From an uncultured Flammeovirgaceae bacterium (GTDB lineage: Bacteria; Bacteroidota; Bacteroidia; Cytophagales; Cyclobacteriaceae): 42,495 nt of DNA. Position numbers and translations under genes: made by a program. Shown in pieces: positions 24,398-32,382 of this stretch. The first letter of the stretch is position 1, and each line of letters starts with the position of its first letter. The notes under the pieces are model-generated. The model searched no databases. It was given only the letters and a program-made list of their open reading frames with translations, and had not been told where the DNA came from. The stretch lies in the NCBI GenBank assembly GCA_937899105.1, contig CALBPF010000317.1, forward strand, positions 1 through 42,495, read 5' to 3'.

Positions 24398-27361
24398 ATG
24401 TTCAATACTAGCGCAAAGAAAATTCAAAGATCAGCATTGAAAACCAAAAAAAATATTTCTGGGTTAAAGGTTTTGTTCGCCTTGGTTATGGCTGTTATGA
24501 CATCTTTTGCTAATGAAGTTTATGCCACCCACCTTCGTGCGGGTGAAATCATTGCCAGACGGGTAAATTGCCAGGCCAGAACGTTTGAGATAACAATAAT
24601 TGTATATACAGATACAGGCTCCGAGGTTAGATTTGGAGAAGGTGTTTTAGACTTTGGCGATGGGTCGGATCCATTTGTTCTACCCATTATTGAAAATGGG
24701 ATTGCTTCACGATTATTACCAAATGGCACTCTTGATAATCAACCCATAGATATTGACGGTTTAGGAAATGAAGTTTCTTCTGCATCCTTTACCATAGAAC
24801 ATACATACGCCTCTGCGTTACCTTTTTATACTATAGGTTATACCGAGCCAAACCGAAATGAAGGTATTTTAAATGTTGACAATTCCGTAAATACCACTTT
24901 TCATCTGGAGACTCAAATTAGTTTAGACGCTTCCTTAGGGTGTAATAATTCACCGGTCCTTCTAATACCTCCTATTGATAGGGCCTGCCCCGGTGTCGCC
25001 TTCTTTCATAATCCGGGAGCTTTCGATCCTGATGGCGATAGTTTGGCTTTTGAGATCGTTATCCCTAAGAAAGATGCTGAAAGTAATGTAGATGGCTACG
25101 AGCCCGTGAACGACCCTATGTTTTACGAAAATTTTGGACAAGGAAACGAAGCTCAGAATGGTGAGCCTGAATTTGAAATTGATCCTATAACAGGGGAAGT
25201 ACGTTGGGATGCTCCCGGACGTCAGGGCGAATACAATATAGCGTTTATAGTACAAGAGTTTAGATTTCGGTTCGGGGCCTGGAGGCCACTTGGCTTTGTT
25301 CGTAGAGATATGCAGATTATTGTTGAAGACTGCGATAACGACAGACCTGAATTAGAGCAGCTACCTGATTTATGCGTGGAAGCAGGAACTCAAATAGACC
25401 AATTGATTAATGGCATGGATCCTAACAGTGACAATATAGTTATAGAAATGTCATCTCAGGTTGAAGAATTTGGAGCTGTTTTATTGGAAGACGGGGATAC
25501 CTTGAGCTCACCGGCTCAAGTACGTTTTCTATGGGATACGGAGTGTGCCGATATTAGAGATCAACCCTATCAAGTGGTTTTCAAGATCACAGATTTACCA
25601 GACGAAGGGCCGAAATTGGTAAGTTTTATGACCTGGAATATTACTGTTGTTGGCCCACCCCCAGTTTGGCTTCCTAATGCTGATTCACTATTTCAGGAAG
25701 GACAAGCCTTAAGATTAAACTGGGAAAGCTATGAATGTCAAAATGCAGAAGAAATCCAGGTTTGGCGAAGAGTCGATACAAATCCTTATGTTCCTGAGGA
25801 ATGCGAGACCGGGATACGCGAAAATGCCGGGTATGAGTTGATAGCTACCCTTCCGGATAATATTAGTACCTACCGTGATGAAGACCTTGATGCTGCCGCT
25901 AGATATTGCTATCGATTGGTAGCAGTTTTCCCCGATCCGCCAGGTGGTGTAAGTGTAGTTTCTGAGGAGCGTTGTTTTTCATTTGTGCCCGCCGAAGAGC
26001 CAGTAATTACTCACGTTTCCGTAGAAACCACCAGCGATACTAATGGCGAAATCACTGTTGCTTGGCACGCTCCTTTGGACAGTGGTACGCTTTCTCCTCC
26101 ATTTACCTATCGTATTGAAAGAGCAGAAGGTTTTACCGGAAATAGTAACCTTACATTGGTTGATGAAATTGAGGTGAATATACTTGATACTTCAGTCGAT
26201 AGTATTGGTTATCGCGATACAGGCCTAAATACCTTGGATCAGGTTTACAATTACAGAATAACGTTGGTTGATCCTAATAATTCTACGGATGATCTGGTGT
26301 CAGCAACAGCCTCAAGTGTTCGGCTAGAGCCTACACCGCAATTCGGCCAAATACAACTGAACTGGGAAGCAGATGTGCCATGGTCTAATACTATCGCTGT
26401 TCCACCACCTCCTGGCACCGAACATCTAATTTACCGAGGGTTGGAAGGACAATTGGATGATGAGCTAACATTTTTGGCCAGGGTTGATGTCAATCAATTC
26501 GGATTTGAATTTATAGATTCCGTTGGTTTAAATGATGATCAGATTTATTGTTATCGCGTATTAACACGTGGCACTTACGGGAACCCTGAGATTCAGGGAC
26601 CTTTATTAAGGCCTTTAGTGAACTTTTCACAAACAGTATGCGCACAACCCAGCGATTCTATACCACCCTGTGCTCCGACATTAGTTTTAGATGGTCGAGA
26701 TTGTGAGCAATATCTAAGTACGAATACCTGTTCTAATAGTAATTTCCAAAATGAACTGACCTGGACTACAGAGTTTTCAGATGAGTGTCAAAATGATGTG
26801 CGCGAGTATATTATTGAATATGCGCCCACTACACAAAGTGAATTTAGTGTAATTGGTACAGCCAGAAATGAGAGATTTTTACATGAGAATTTAATATCCT
26901 TCAAAGGTTGCTACAGGGTAAGGGCGGTAGATAGGTCAGGTAATTCAAGTGAATACAGTAATGTTTTTTGTGTAGATAACTGCCCGTATTATGAACTACC
27001 AAACGTTTTTACCCCGAACTCCGATGGATGTAATGATCAGTTCAGAGCCTACAGCGATACAAATGTTAACGGTGAAGACGGACCTATCGGTGTGTGCGGG
27101 GTTGTAGATGCTACAAAATGTGCACGGTTCGTTGAGTCGGTAGAATTTACTGTTTATAATCGATGGGGTAATCCTGTTTATACCTATACGGGTAGACGAG
27201 GAACAGAGAATAGTATTTTAATTAATTGGGACGGCCGTGGGGACAATGGAAACGAGTTAGCTGCGGGAGTTTACTACTACCTTGCTAAAGTGACTTTTGA
27301 TGTAGTTGATCCAAATACTGCCGTTCAAGACATAAAAGGATGGGTTCAAATTCTAAAATAG
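24398..27361 (+). CDS. Secreted T9SS cargo with gliding-motility C-terminal domain
   Basis: 987 residues. Long N-terminus then signal peptide (about 23-43, VLFALVMAVMTSFANEVYA), mature start THLRAGEIIARR. The N-terminal 300 residues hold a family start and PDGDSLAF-like repeat elements, followed by fibronectin-III-like regions (about 420-860; several RVDTN..., CYRLVAVFP, YRITLVDP strands). The C-terminal 124 residues (864-987) carry the CHU_C/gliding-motility signature NVFTPNSDGCNDQF, VYNRWGNPVY, NWDGRG and LAAGVYYYLAKV, ending DIKGWVQILK. This domain directs export by the type IX secretion system and surface attachment in Bacteroidota. Target function unknown, possibly adhesion or matrix. 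Several Cys pairs could form disulfides. The end overlaps the DCC gene by 22 bases. Confidence 0.9.
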   Translation: MFNTSAKKIQRSALKTKKNISGLKVLFALVMAVMTSFANEVYATHLRAGEIIARRVNCQARTFEITIIVYTDTGSEVRFGEGVLDFGDGSDPFVLPIIENGIASRLLPNGTLDNQPIDIDGLGNEVSSASFTIEHTYASALPFYTIGYTEPNRNEGILNVDNSVNTTFHLETQISLDASLGCNNSPVLLIPPIDRACPGVAFFHNPGAFDPDGDSLAFEIVIPKKDAESNVDGYEPVNDPMFYENFGQGNEAQNGEPEFEIDPITGEVRWDAPGRQGEYNIAFIVQEFRFRFGAWRPLGFVRRDMQIIVEDCDNDRPELEQLPDLCVEAGTQIDQLINGMDPNSDNIVIEMSSQVEEFGAVLLEDGDTLSSPAQVRFLWDTECADIRDQPYQVVFKITDLPDEGPKLVSFMTWNITVVGPPPVWLPNADSLFQEGQALRLNWESYECQNAEEIQVWRRVDTNPYVPEECETGIRENAGYELIATLPDNISTYRDEDLDAAARYCYRLVAVFPDPPGGVSVVSEERCFSFVPAEEPVITHVSVETTSDTNGEITVAWHAPLDSGTLSPPFTYRIERAEGFTGNSNLTLVDEIEVNILDTSVDSIGYRDTGLNTLDQVYNYRITLVDPNNSTDDLVSATASSVRLEPTPQFGQIQLNWEADVPWSNTIAVPPPPGTEHLIYRGLEGQLDDELTFLARVDVNQFGFEFIDSVGLNDDQIYCYRVLTRGTYGNPEIQGPLLRPLVNFSQTVCAQPSDSIPPCAPTLVLDGRDCEQYLSTNTCSNSNFQNELTWTTEFSDECQNDVREYIIEYAPTTQSEFSVIGTARNERFLHENLISFKGCYRVRAVDRSGNSSEYSNVFCVDNCPYYELPNVFTPNSDGCNDQFRAYSDTNVNGEDGPIGVCGVVDATKCARFVESVEFTVYNRWGNPVYTYTGRRGTENSILINWDGRGDNGNELAAGVYYYLAKVTFDVVDPNTAVQDIKGWVQILK

Positions 27362-27765
27362 AAAAGGACATTATTCTGTTTGACGGAGTCTGTAACCTCT
27401 GCAATGGTGCCGTCAACTTTGTGATTGACCGGGATGAGAAGGGGCAATTTAGGTTCGCAGCGCTTCAATCTGAATTTGCTAAAGAGAAACTTTCCGGTAC
27501 TACTATTGATTCAGATAAATTAGATACTATAGTACTTTTACAAAGCGATGGTAGCGTTAAATCTAAAAGTTCCGCGGCGTTGCATATTGCTCGAAAATTA
27601 AATGGCCTTTGGCCGGCTTTATACTTATTCATTATTCTTCCTAAGTTTTTTAGAGACTGGGTTTATAACATCGTGGCAAGAAATAGATATCGCTGGTTTG
27701 GAAGAACTGACCAGTGCAGAATGCCTTCTCCTGAGCTTACTAAGAGGTTTATTCTCGACGCTTAA
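27340..27765 (+). CDS. DCC family thiol-disulfide oxidoreductase (DUF393)
   Basis: 141 residues. The name-giving motif DGVCNLC is at 15-21 (Cys18, Cys21, CxxC-type), in a predicted thioredoxin-like fold. ALHIARKLNGLWPALYLFIILP, DWVYNIVARNRYRWFG and the final Cys of DQCRMPSPELTKRF match the family. No signal peptide is seen. The ATG at 27340 lies inside the T9SS cargo gene (22-base overlap), so translation of the two may be linked. Role is unknown; a redox partner of the Cys-rich secreted protein is a tempting but unsupported idea. Confidence 0.9.
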   Translation: MGSNSKIEKDIILFDGVCNLCNGAVNFVIDRDEKGQFRFAALQSEFAKEKLSGTTIDSDKLDTIVLLQSDGSVKSKSSAALHIARKLNGLWPALYLFIILPKFFRDWVYNIVARNRYRWFGRTDQCRMPSPELTKRFILDA

Positions 27766-27827
27766 TACCTTTTTGTCAATAGGGTAGACAAGTCTTATTT
27801 TCGCAGAATAACTTTAATCACGTAAAT

Positions 27828-28700
27828 ATGACAGCCTACATTTTCCCAGGTCAAGGCGCCCAATTTTCAGGCATGGGCAAAGACTTGTATCATACTTCTG
27901 CTGAAGCAAAGGGTTACTTTGAAAAAGCTAATGTCATTCTTGGGTTTGAGATAACCGAAATCATGTTTGAGGGAACTGCTGAGCAGTTGAAAGAAACAAA
28001 GGTTACTCAACCGGCTGTTTTTCTGCATTCGGTGATACTGGCCTTAACCACTGATAATTTTAACCCGGATATGGTTGCTGGTCATTCGTTAGGAGAGTTT
28101 TCGGCACTTGTTGCGAACAAGACGCTGGCTTTTGAAGATGCCTTAACGCTGGTATCCAAGCGGGCGCAAGCCATGCAAAAAGCTTGTGAAACTAACCCAT
28201 CCACAATGGCAGCGATCCTTGGTTTAGCTGATGAGAAAGTAGAAGAAGTTTGCGCTAGCATTGATGAAGTCGTGGTAGCGGCGAATTATAACTGCCCAGG
28301 CCAGCTAGTAATTTCAGGTTCAAATGAGGGTATTGTTATTGCTTGTGAGAAAATGAAAGAAGCCGGAGCAAAGCGAGCGCTGCCCTTGCCGGTAGGTGGC
28401 GCTTTCCACTCACCTTTGATGGAGCCTGCGAGAGAGGAATTGGCCGAGGCAATACAAAGCACCAGTTTTTCAAAACCCATATGCCCTGTCTATCAAAATG
28501 TAAACGCCCAACCTTCATCAGATATTGAAACGATTAAAAGTAACCTGATCTCGCAACTTACCGCCCCTGTGAGATGGACACAGTCCGTTCAACATATGAC
28601 TGCCGACGGAGCAACCTCTTTTATTGAATGTGGACCCGGCAAGGTACTCCAGGGCTTGGTAAAGAAAATTTCCCTCAATGTAGAGGTGAGTGGCCTGTAA
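27828..28700 (+). CDS. fabD: Malonyl-CoA:ACP transacylase FabD
   Basis: 290-residue cytoplasmic enzyme that moves malonate from CoA to acyl carrier protein, supplying all elongation steps of fatty-acid synthesis. Begins with FPGQGAQFSGMGKDL; the nucleophile elbow is GHSLG with Ser87, the general base His194 (GAFHSPLM), and ECGPGKVLQGLVKKI closes the fold. Length is near E. coli FabD (309). It sits apart from the fabH cluster on the opposite strand. 62 bases separate it from the DCC gene and 25 from pepP. Confidence 0.97.
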   Translation: MTAYIFPGQGAQFSGMGKDLYHTSAEAKGYFEKANVILGFEITEIMFEGTAEQLKETKVTQPAVFLHSVILALTTDNFNPDMVAGHSLGEFSALVANKTLAFEDALTLVSKRAQAMQKACETNPSTMAAILGLADEKVEEVCASIDEVVVAANYNCPGQLVISGSNEGIVIACEKMKEAGAKRALPLPVGGAFHSPLMEPAREELAEAIQSTSFSKPICPVYQNVNAQPSSDIETIKSNLISQLTAPVRWTQSVQHMTADGATSFIECGPGKVLQGLVKKISLNVEVSGL

Positions 28701-28725
28701 AGATTAATGATTAATATGAATTAAC

Positions 28726-30015
28726 ATGAGATATACTCCTATTACCAGTGAGCTTTTTATTCATAACCGGAAGAGGCTTTCCAAGGAATTAAAGTCAAAT
28801 GCGATTGCTGTTTTTAATGCAAATGATATAATGCCTACCAATGCGGATGGTACCATGTCATTCAAACAAAATAGTGATTTATACTATTTATCCGGTATTG
28901 ATCAGGAAGAATCCATTCTGGTTATTTATCCGGACTTTCATGATAAAAAGCTAAGGGAAATGCTTTTTTTGAAGGAAACTAATGAGAATATCGCTATTTG
29001 GGAGGGACATAAGTACACCAAGGAAGAGGCACGCGAAGCTTCAGGAATAGAATCGATCTTTTGGCTTACCGAGTTTGATAGAGTATTTAATACGTTGATG
29101 GCAGAGGCTGAGTATGTTTATCTCAATACAAATGAGCACATAAGAGCTGTAGTAGAAGTGCAAACAAGAACGGCCAGGTTTTTGGAGTTATGCAAGCAGA
29201 GATACCCTTTACATAAGTACGAGCGAGTGGCTCCTGTTATGCACAAACTTCGGGCAATTAAGTCTGATTTAGAGATTGAAACCCTTCAGGAGGCCTGTAA
29301 CATTACTGAAAAGGGCTTTAGAAGAATACTGCAATTTGTAAAGCCGGGTGTTACCGAGTATGAAATTGAAGCAGAATACATACACGAATTTGTCAGAAAT
29401 AGGTCAAGGGGGTTCGCTTACACGCCAATAGTAGCTTCTGGATTTAATGCTTGTGTGTTACATTACATTGATAACGCTATGGAGTGCAAGGATGGTGACG
29501 TACTCCTTATGGATGTAGGCGCCGAATACGCAAACTACAATGCAGATATGACCCGGTCCATCCCTGTGAATGGTAGGTTTACAGGGCGTCAGCGCGCAGT
29601 ATATGATGCAGCGCTACGTGTTAAACGTGAGGCCATGAAAATGCTTGTTCCGGGAAATACTATTCCGGAATATCATAAAGAAGTAGGTAAAGTGATGGAA
29701 GGTGAGCTCCTTGGTTTAGGTTTGATTGATAAAACTGATATCAAAAATCAGGATGAAAGCAATCCTGCTTATAAAAAGTATTTCATGCACGGTACCTCTC
29801 ACCACCTTGGCCTGGATGTCCATGACGTTGGTAATGTCTACAGAAAGATGGAGGTAGGAATGGTATTTACCGTCGAACCTGGTATTTATATTAGAGATGA
29901 AAATCTTGGAATCCGGCTAGAGAATGATGTAGTTATTACCGAAGAAGGGCTAAATGATCTCATGGTTAATATCCCAATTGAGGCAGAAGAGATAGAGGAA
30001 TTGATGAATAGCTAA
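28726..30015 (+). CDS. pepP: Xaa-Pro aminopeptidase (aminopeptidase P)
   Basis: 429-residue dinuclear Mn enzyme that removes an N-terminal residue preceding proline. Domain order: AMP_N domain (about 1-140), then the pita-bread M24 domain. The five metal ligands are Asp263 (LLMDVGAEY), Asp274 (NADMTRSIP), His359 (GTSHHLGLDVHD), Glu384 (TVEPGIYI) and Glu399 (RLENDVVI). The length and the DVHD segment match E. coli PepP. The TAA shares its last base with the ATG of the RidA gene. Confidence 0.95.
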   Translation: MRYTPITSELFIHNRKRLSKELKSNAIAVFNANDIMPTNADGTMSFKQNSDLYYLSGIDQEESILVIYPDFHDKKLREMLFLKETNENIAIWEGHKYTKEEAREASGIESIFWLTEFDRVFNTLMAEAEYVYLNTNEHIRAVVEVQTRTARFLELCKQRYPLHKYERVAPVMHKLRAIKSDLEIETLQEACNITEKGFRRILQFVKPGVTEYEIEAEYIHEFVRNRSRGFAYTPIVASGFNACVLHYIDNAMECKDGDVLLMDVGAEYANYNADMTRSIPVNGRFTGRQRAVYDAALRVKREAMKMLVPGNTIPEYHKEVGKVMEGELLGLGLIDKTDIKNQDESNPAYKKYFMHGTSHHLGLDVHDVGNVYRKMEVGMVFTVEPGIYIRDENLGIRLENDVVITEEGLNDLMVNIPIEAEEIEELMNS

Positions 30016-30437
30016 TGGATAATGAATCGAGAAATTCGGAAAAGGCACCTGAACCGGTAGGCTTATACCCACACGCCAGAAAGGTGGGAAACCTACTCTT
30101 TCTTTCCGGGGTTGGTCCAAGAAAAAGAGGCACAAAAGAAATACCTGGCGTGACTCTGGATAATGAAGGTAATGTCATAGAGTATGATATTGAAGCACAG
30201 TGCAGGTCTGTTTTTGAGAATGTAAGAACTATTTTAGAAGATTCGGGGTCAAGCTGGGCTCAGCTTGTTGATGTTACGGTATTCCTCACTAATATGAAGG
30301 AGGACTTCGAAAAGTACAATTCAGTATATGCAGAATATTTTAGGGATAACCAGCCTTGTCGAACCACGGTTGAAATAAACGCACTTCCTACACCCATAGC
30401 CATTGAATTAAAGTGTGTTGCGGTTATTAATAACTAA
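30015..30437 (+). CDS. RidA family deaminase-like protein
   Basis: 140 residues. RidA proteins hydrolyse reactive enamine/imine intermediates such as 2-aminoacrylate; the diagnostic Arg is present at residue 116 in PCRTTVEINALP, with Glu120. The N-terminus has HARKVGNLLFLSGVGPR, and TPIAIELKCVAVI closes it. The REIPGVTLDN-type insert (EIPGVTLDNEGNVIEYDIEAQ) is closer to 2-aminomuconate deaminase-like RidA than to the archetype, so a specific substrate is possible but not assigned. ATG overlaps the pepP stop by one base. Confidence 0.9.
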   Translation: MDNESRNSEKAPEPVGLYPHARKVGNLLFLSGVGPRKRGTKEIPGVTLDNEGNVIEYDIEAQCRSVFENVRTILEDSGSSWAQLVDVTVFLTNMKEDFEKYNSVYAEYFRDNQPCRTTVEINALPTPIAIELKCVAVINN

Positions 30438-30584
30438 GCGCCAGGTAATTTCTATTTGGAGCTATTTTTTGTTTTGGAAATGTCGTTCATCTATAAATAA
30501 TGCAACTGGGCTATTATTGTGTTGAATGGTAAACTTTCTTTTTGCTTATTTGATTGAACATTCGCTGAACTGAAAAATACGCAG

Positions 30585-30791
30585 ATGAAATCAGATAACA
30601 AATTACTATCAGAGCTTCTAAGAAGAGGCGTTGCTCCACTAATGCCTGCTACTGAAGAAGATCAATTTAAAATAAATGCTTTCAAGAAATATTGGAAAGC
30701 TTTTAACTCTCTTGAACTTGAGTTATTGTTGAAATCTGCATACGAAGCTAAAGCTGAAAAGCTGCAGGCAGAAATGATAAAATCAGCTTAA
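30585..30791 (+). CDS. Small orphan protein, unknown
   Basis: 68 residues (MKSDNKLLSELLRRGVAPLMPATEEDQFKI...), all helical and charged, no family recognised. Start ATG at 30585; no Shine-Dalgarno. Coding use looks normal and the helices (FKKYWKAFNSLELELLLKSAYEAKAEKLQAEM) are regular, which favours a real gene, but evidence is weak. Its TAA and the stop of the convergent iscA-type gene share the bases TTAA. The 147-base gap before it (30438-30584) shows nothing I can name. Confidence 0.5.
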   Translation: MKSDNKLLSELLRRGVAPLMPATEEDQFKINAFKKYWKAFNSLELELLLKSAYEAKAEKLQAEMIKSA

Positions 30792-31114
30792 ACTGCAAAA
30801 CTTTCTCCGCAGCCGCAAGTCCGTGTTGCATTAGGGTTTATGAACTGAAACCCTTTACCGTTAAGTCCATCTGAAAAATCTAACGTAGTACCCAAGAGGT
30901 ACAATAAACTTTTTTTATCAACCAATATTTTTACTCCTTTATCTTCGAATACTTCGTCTGTTTCCTCAATTGAAGTGTCAAATTTAAGATCGTACATTAA
31001 ACCGGAACAACCGCCGCCTTGTACTAAAACGCGAATGTTGTGATTATCGGTTTTTCCTTCAGTATTTCTTATTTCAACTATTCTTTTTTTTGCGTTATCA
31101 GTTACACTTATCAT
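30788..31114 (-). CDS. A-type iron-sulfur cluster carrier (IscA/HesB/ErpA)
   Basis: 108 residues, cytoplasmic. The three cluster ligands are Cys36 (GGGCSGLMYDLKF), Cys100 and Cys102 (RTCGCGESF). VKILVDKKSLLYLLGTTLDFSDGL is the conserved middle, and the family N-terminus ISVTDNAKKRIVEI is normal. Which of IscA, ErpA or SufA it represents cannot be told from sequence. It lies 10 bases after the 136-residue unknown gene and converges with the small orphan. Confidence 0.94.
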   Translation of the reverse strand: MISVTDNAKKRIVEIRNTEGKTDNHNIRVLVQGGGCSGLMYDLKFDTSIEETDEVFEDKGVKILVDKKSLLYLLGTTLDFSDGLNGKGFQFINPNATRTCGCGESFAV

Positions 31115-31124
31115 CGTTCTATAT

Positions 31125-31535
31125 TTAAGCTACGGGATTTAATACAACACTGAAAACCGTAATCGTGTTCATATCACGACCATAATAAAGTTTGTCCAGG
31201 GCATCATATACATTAGTGGCTCTGAAATAAGAGGTGTGTAACTCTTTATCACCTTTAGCTATCCATTGTATCGTGTATGAAGCGTCTTTCTCCTTGTAGT
31301 TTTCTACGTATTCCAACATTTTATTTAAGGCATCAACTTTATCGAAACCTTTAACGGAGTGAAACAAGAAAGACTGATTATGTTTAGGATTTATGGTAAT
31401 GAGATCAAGTTTAACCTTGCCTTCAAATGCTCCATATTCAAAAATTAGAGCATTACTCCGGAGTCCCAAGTGCCCTTTTATTTCTTTTTGGATTTTTGCC
31501 GCCTCTACGTGTACATCTGCGGATGAATCAATCAT
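31125..31535 (-). CDS. Unknown soluble protein beside the Fe-S carrier
   Basis: 136 residues, no signal peptide or membrane segment and no recognised family. Predicted mixed alpha/beta, with HLGLRSNALIFEYGAFEG and the tail RDMNTITVFSVVLNP. One Cys is absent altogether, so no cluster binding. It opens the probable two-gene unit with the A-type carrier and is divergent from methylmalonyl-CoA epimerase across 109 bases with two mirrored -7 boxes. A link to Fe-S biogenesis rests on position only. Confidence 0.6.
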   Translation of the reverse strand: MIDSSADVHVEAAKIQKEIKGHLGLRSNALIFEYGAFEGKVKLDLITINPKHNQSFLFHSVKGFDKVDALNKMLEYVENYKEKDASYTIQWIAKGDKELHTSYFRATNVYDALDKLYYGRDMNTITVFSVVLNPVA

Positions 31536-31543
31536 AAACCTGC

Positions 31544-31551
31544 TAACTTTG
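31544..31551 (+). promoter_or_regulatory. Possible -7 box for the epimerase gene
   Basis: TAACTTTG is a perfect TAnnTTTG match, about 94 bases before the epimerase ATG. No TTTG at the 19-base distance, so half a promoter. It mirrors the box at 31610-31617. Confidence 0.35.
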
Positions 31552-31609
31552 TTGTATGAATAAATCTAGGTTAGAACTTTTGGGCCAGCCAAAAAGTTTC
31601 AACTTCCAT

Positions 31610-31617
31610 CAAAGTTA
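31610..31617 (-). promoter_or_regulatory. Possible -7 box for the unknown-gene/Fe-S carrier operon
   Basis: On the minus strand TAACTTTG is again a perfect -7 box, 75 bases before the start at 31535. No -33 TTTG at 19 bases. Between the two boxes lies a second inverted repeat, AACTTTTGG (31575-31583) and CCAAAAAGTT (31589-31598). Confidence 0.35.
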
Positions 31618-31644
31618 ACACATAAAGCTAAAAATAACTGAACC

Positions 31645-32055
31645 ATGTTAAAAGTAGAACATATTGGCATAGCCGTTAAGGATCTTAAAAAGTCAAACGA
31701 AGTTTTTCAAAAGCTTTTTGGGAAGGAAAACTATAAAGTCGAAACGGTAGAAAGTGAGCAAGTAAGCGCCTCATTTTTCATAATGGGCGACACCAAAATT
31801 GAACTTCTAGAATCCACAGGTCCGGATTCGGCTATCGGTAAATACATAGAAAAACGTGGTGAGGGCATTCATCATATTGCCTATGAGGTGGTGGACATCC
31901 ATCTTGAGATGGAAAGATTAAAAAATGAAGGATTTATCATTTTAAATGAAACTCCAAAAAAAGGCGCAGATAACAAACTTGTATGTTTTCTACATCCAAA
32001 AACTACCAATGGCGTACTCGTGGAACTCTGCCAGGAGATCACTACTTATTATTAG
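31645..32055 (+). CDS. mce: Methylmalonyl-CoA epimerase
   Basis: 136-residue VOC-fold enzyme interconverting (R)- and (S)-methylmalonyl-CoA in propionate and branched-chain metabolism. Starts MLKVEHIGIAVKDLKKS; metal ligand candidates are His6, His76/77 (GIHHIAYEV) and Glu127 (GVLVELCQ), with TKIELLESTGPDSAIGKYIEKRGEG as the family core. Length matches known epimerases. The mutase is not in this window. It overlaps the convergent lipoprotein gene by 14 bases. Confidence 0.94.
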   Translation: MLKVEHIGIAVKDLKKSNEVFQKLFGKENYKVETVESEQVSASFFIMGDTKIELLESTGPDSAIGKYIEKRGEGIHHIAYEVVDIHLEMERLKNEGFIILNETPKKGADNKLVCFLHPKTTNGVLVELCQEITTYY

Positions 32056-32236
32056 CGTACGATTTGAATGTTTTGGGTTTAGTTTTTCCGTATTGAACTG
32101 AATTATAATGTTTCAACTTCTTTTTGCCTAGAGAAGTCTTGTACTGTGGGCGTGGTCCACATGAAGTTAATAACATTAAACCAATAACGATAAGTCCAAA
32201 AAATAATACACCTACCAGCCTCGCAAATATGTTCAT
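32042..32236 (-). CDS. Small lipoprotein, unknown function
   Basis: 64 residues. Hydrophobic N-terminus with lipobox LLTSC (Cys26) after VLFFGLIVIGLM, then 38 residues rich in Lys, Tyr and Ser (GPRPQYKTSLGKKKLKHYNSVQYG). Likely a membrane-anchored lipoprotein. Start ATG at 32236 with AAGG immediately before it. The end overlaps the epimerase gene by 14 bases. Confidence 0.6.
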   Translation of the reverse strand: MNIFARLVGVLFFGLIVIGLMLLTSCGPRPQYKTSLGKKKLKHYNSVQYGKTKPKTFKSYANNK

Positions 32237-32320
32237 CCTTTTGTGTTTTAGTTAGTTGGTGGATATAGATAGGCTTACTTAAGTTATCGTAACCTGTGAA
32301 AAAGGCTATAACGGATATTA

Positions 32321-32368
32321 CGTTACCTTTGCGCGATGAATTGCACTGAACGCCGACTAAAGGTAACG
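32321..32368 (+). promoter_or_regulatory. thiL upstream inverted repeat over a -7 box
   Basis: Perfect 10-bp inverted repeat CGTTACCTTT (32321-32330) and AAAGGTAACG (32359-32368) with a 28-base loop, 14 bases from the thiL ATG. The left arm forms TACCTTTG (32324-32331), the same -7 box as greA. No TTTG at the 19-base distance. If that box is used, both transcription start and right arm lie within the repeat, suggesting an operator or an RNA stem. Confidence 0.4.
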
Positions 32369-32382
32369 GAAATCATAATGAA

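Noticed and set aside
32237..32382. TPP riboswitch ahead of thiL
   Set aside because: None of the conserved THI-box words (such as CTGAGA or the ACCTGA element) is seen; only an inverted repeat is present.
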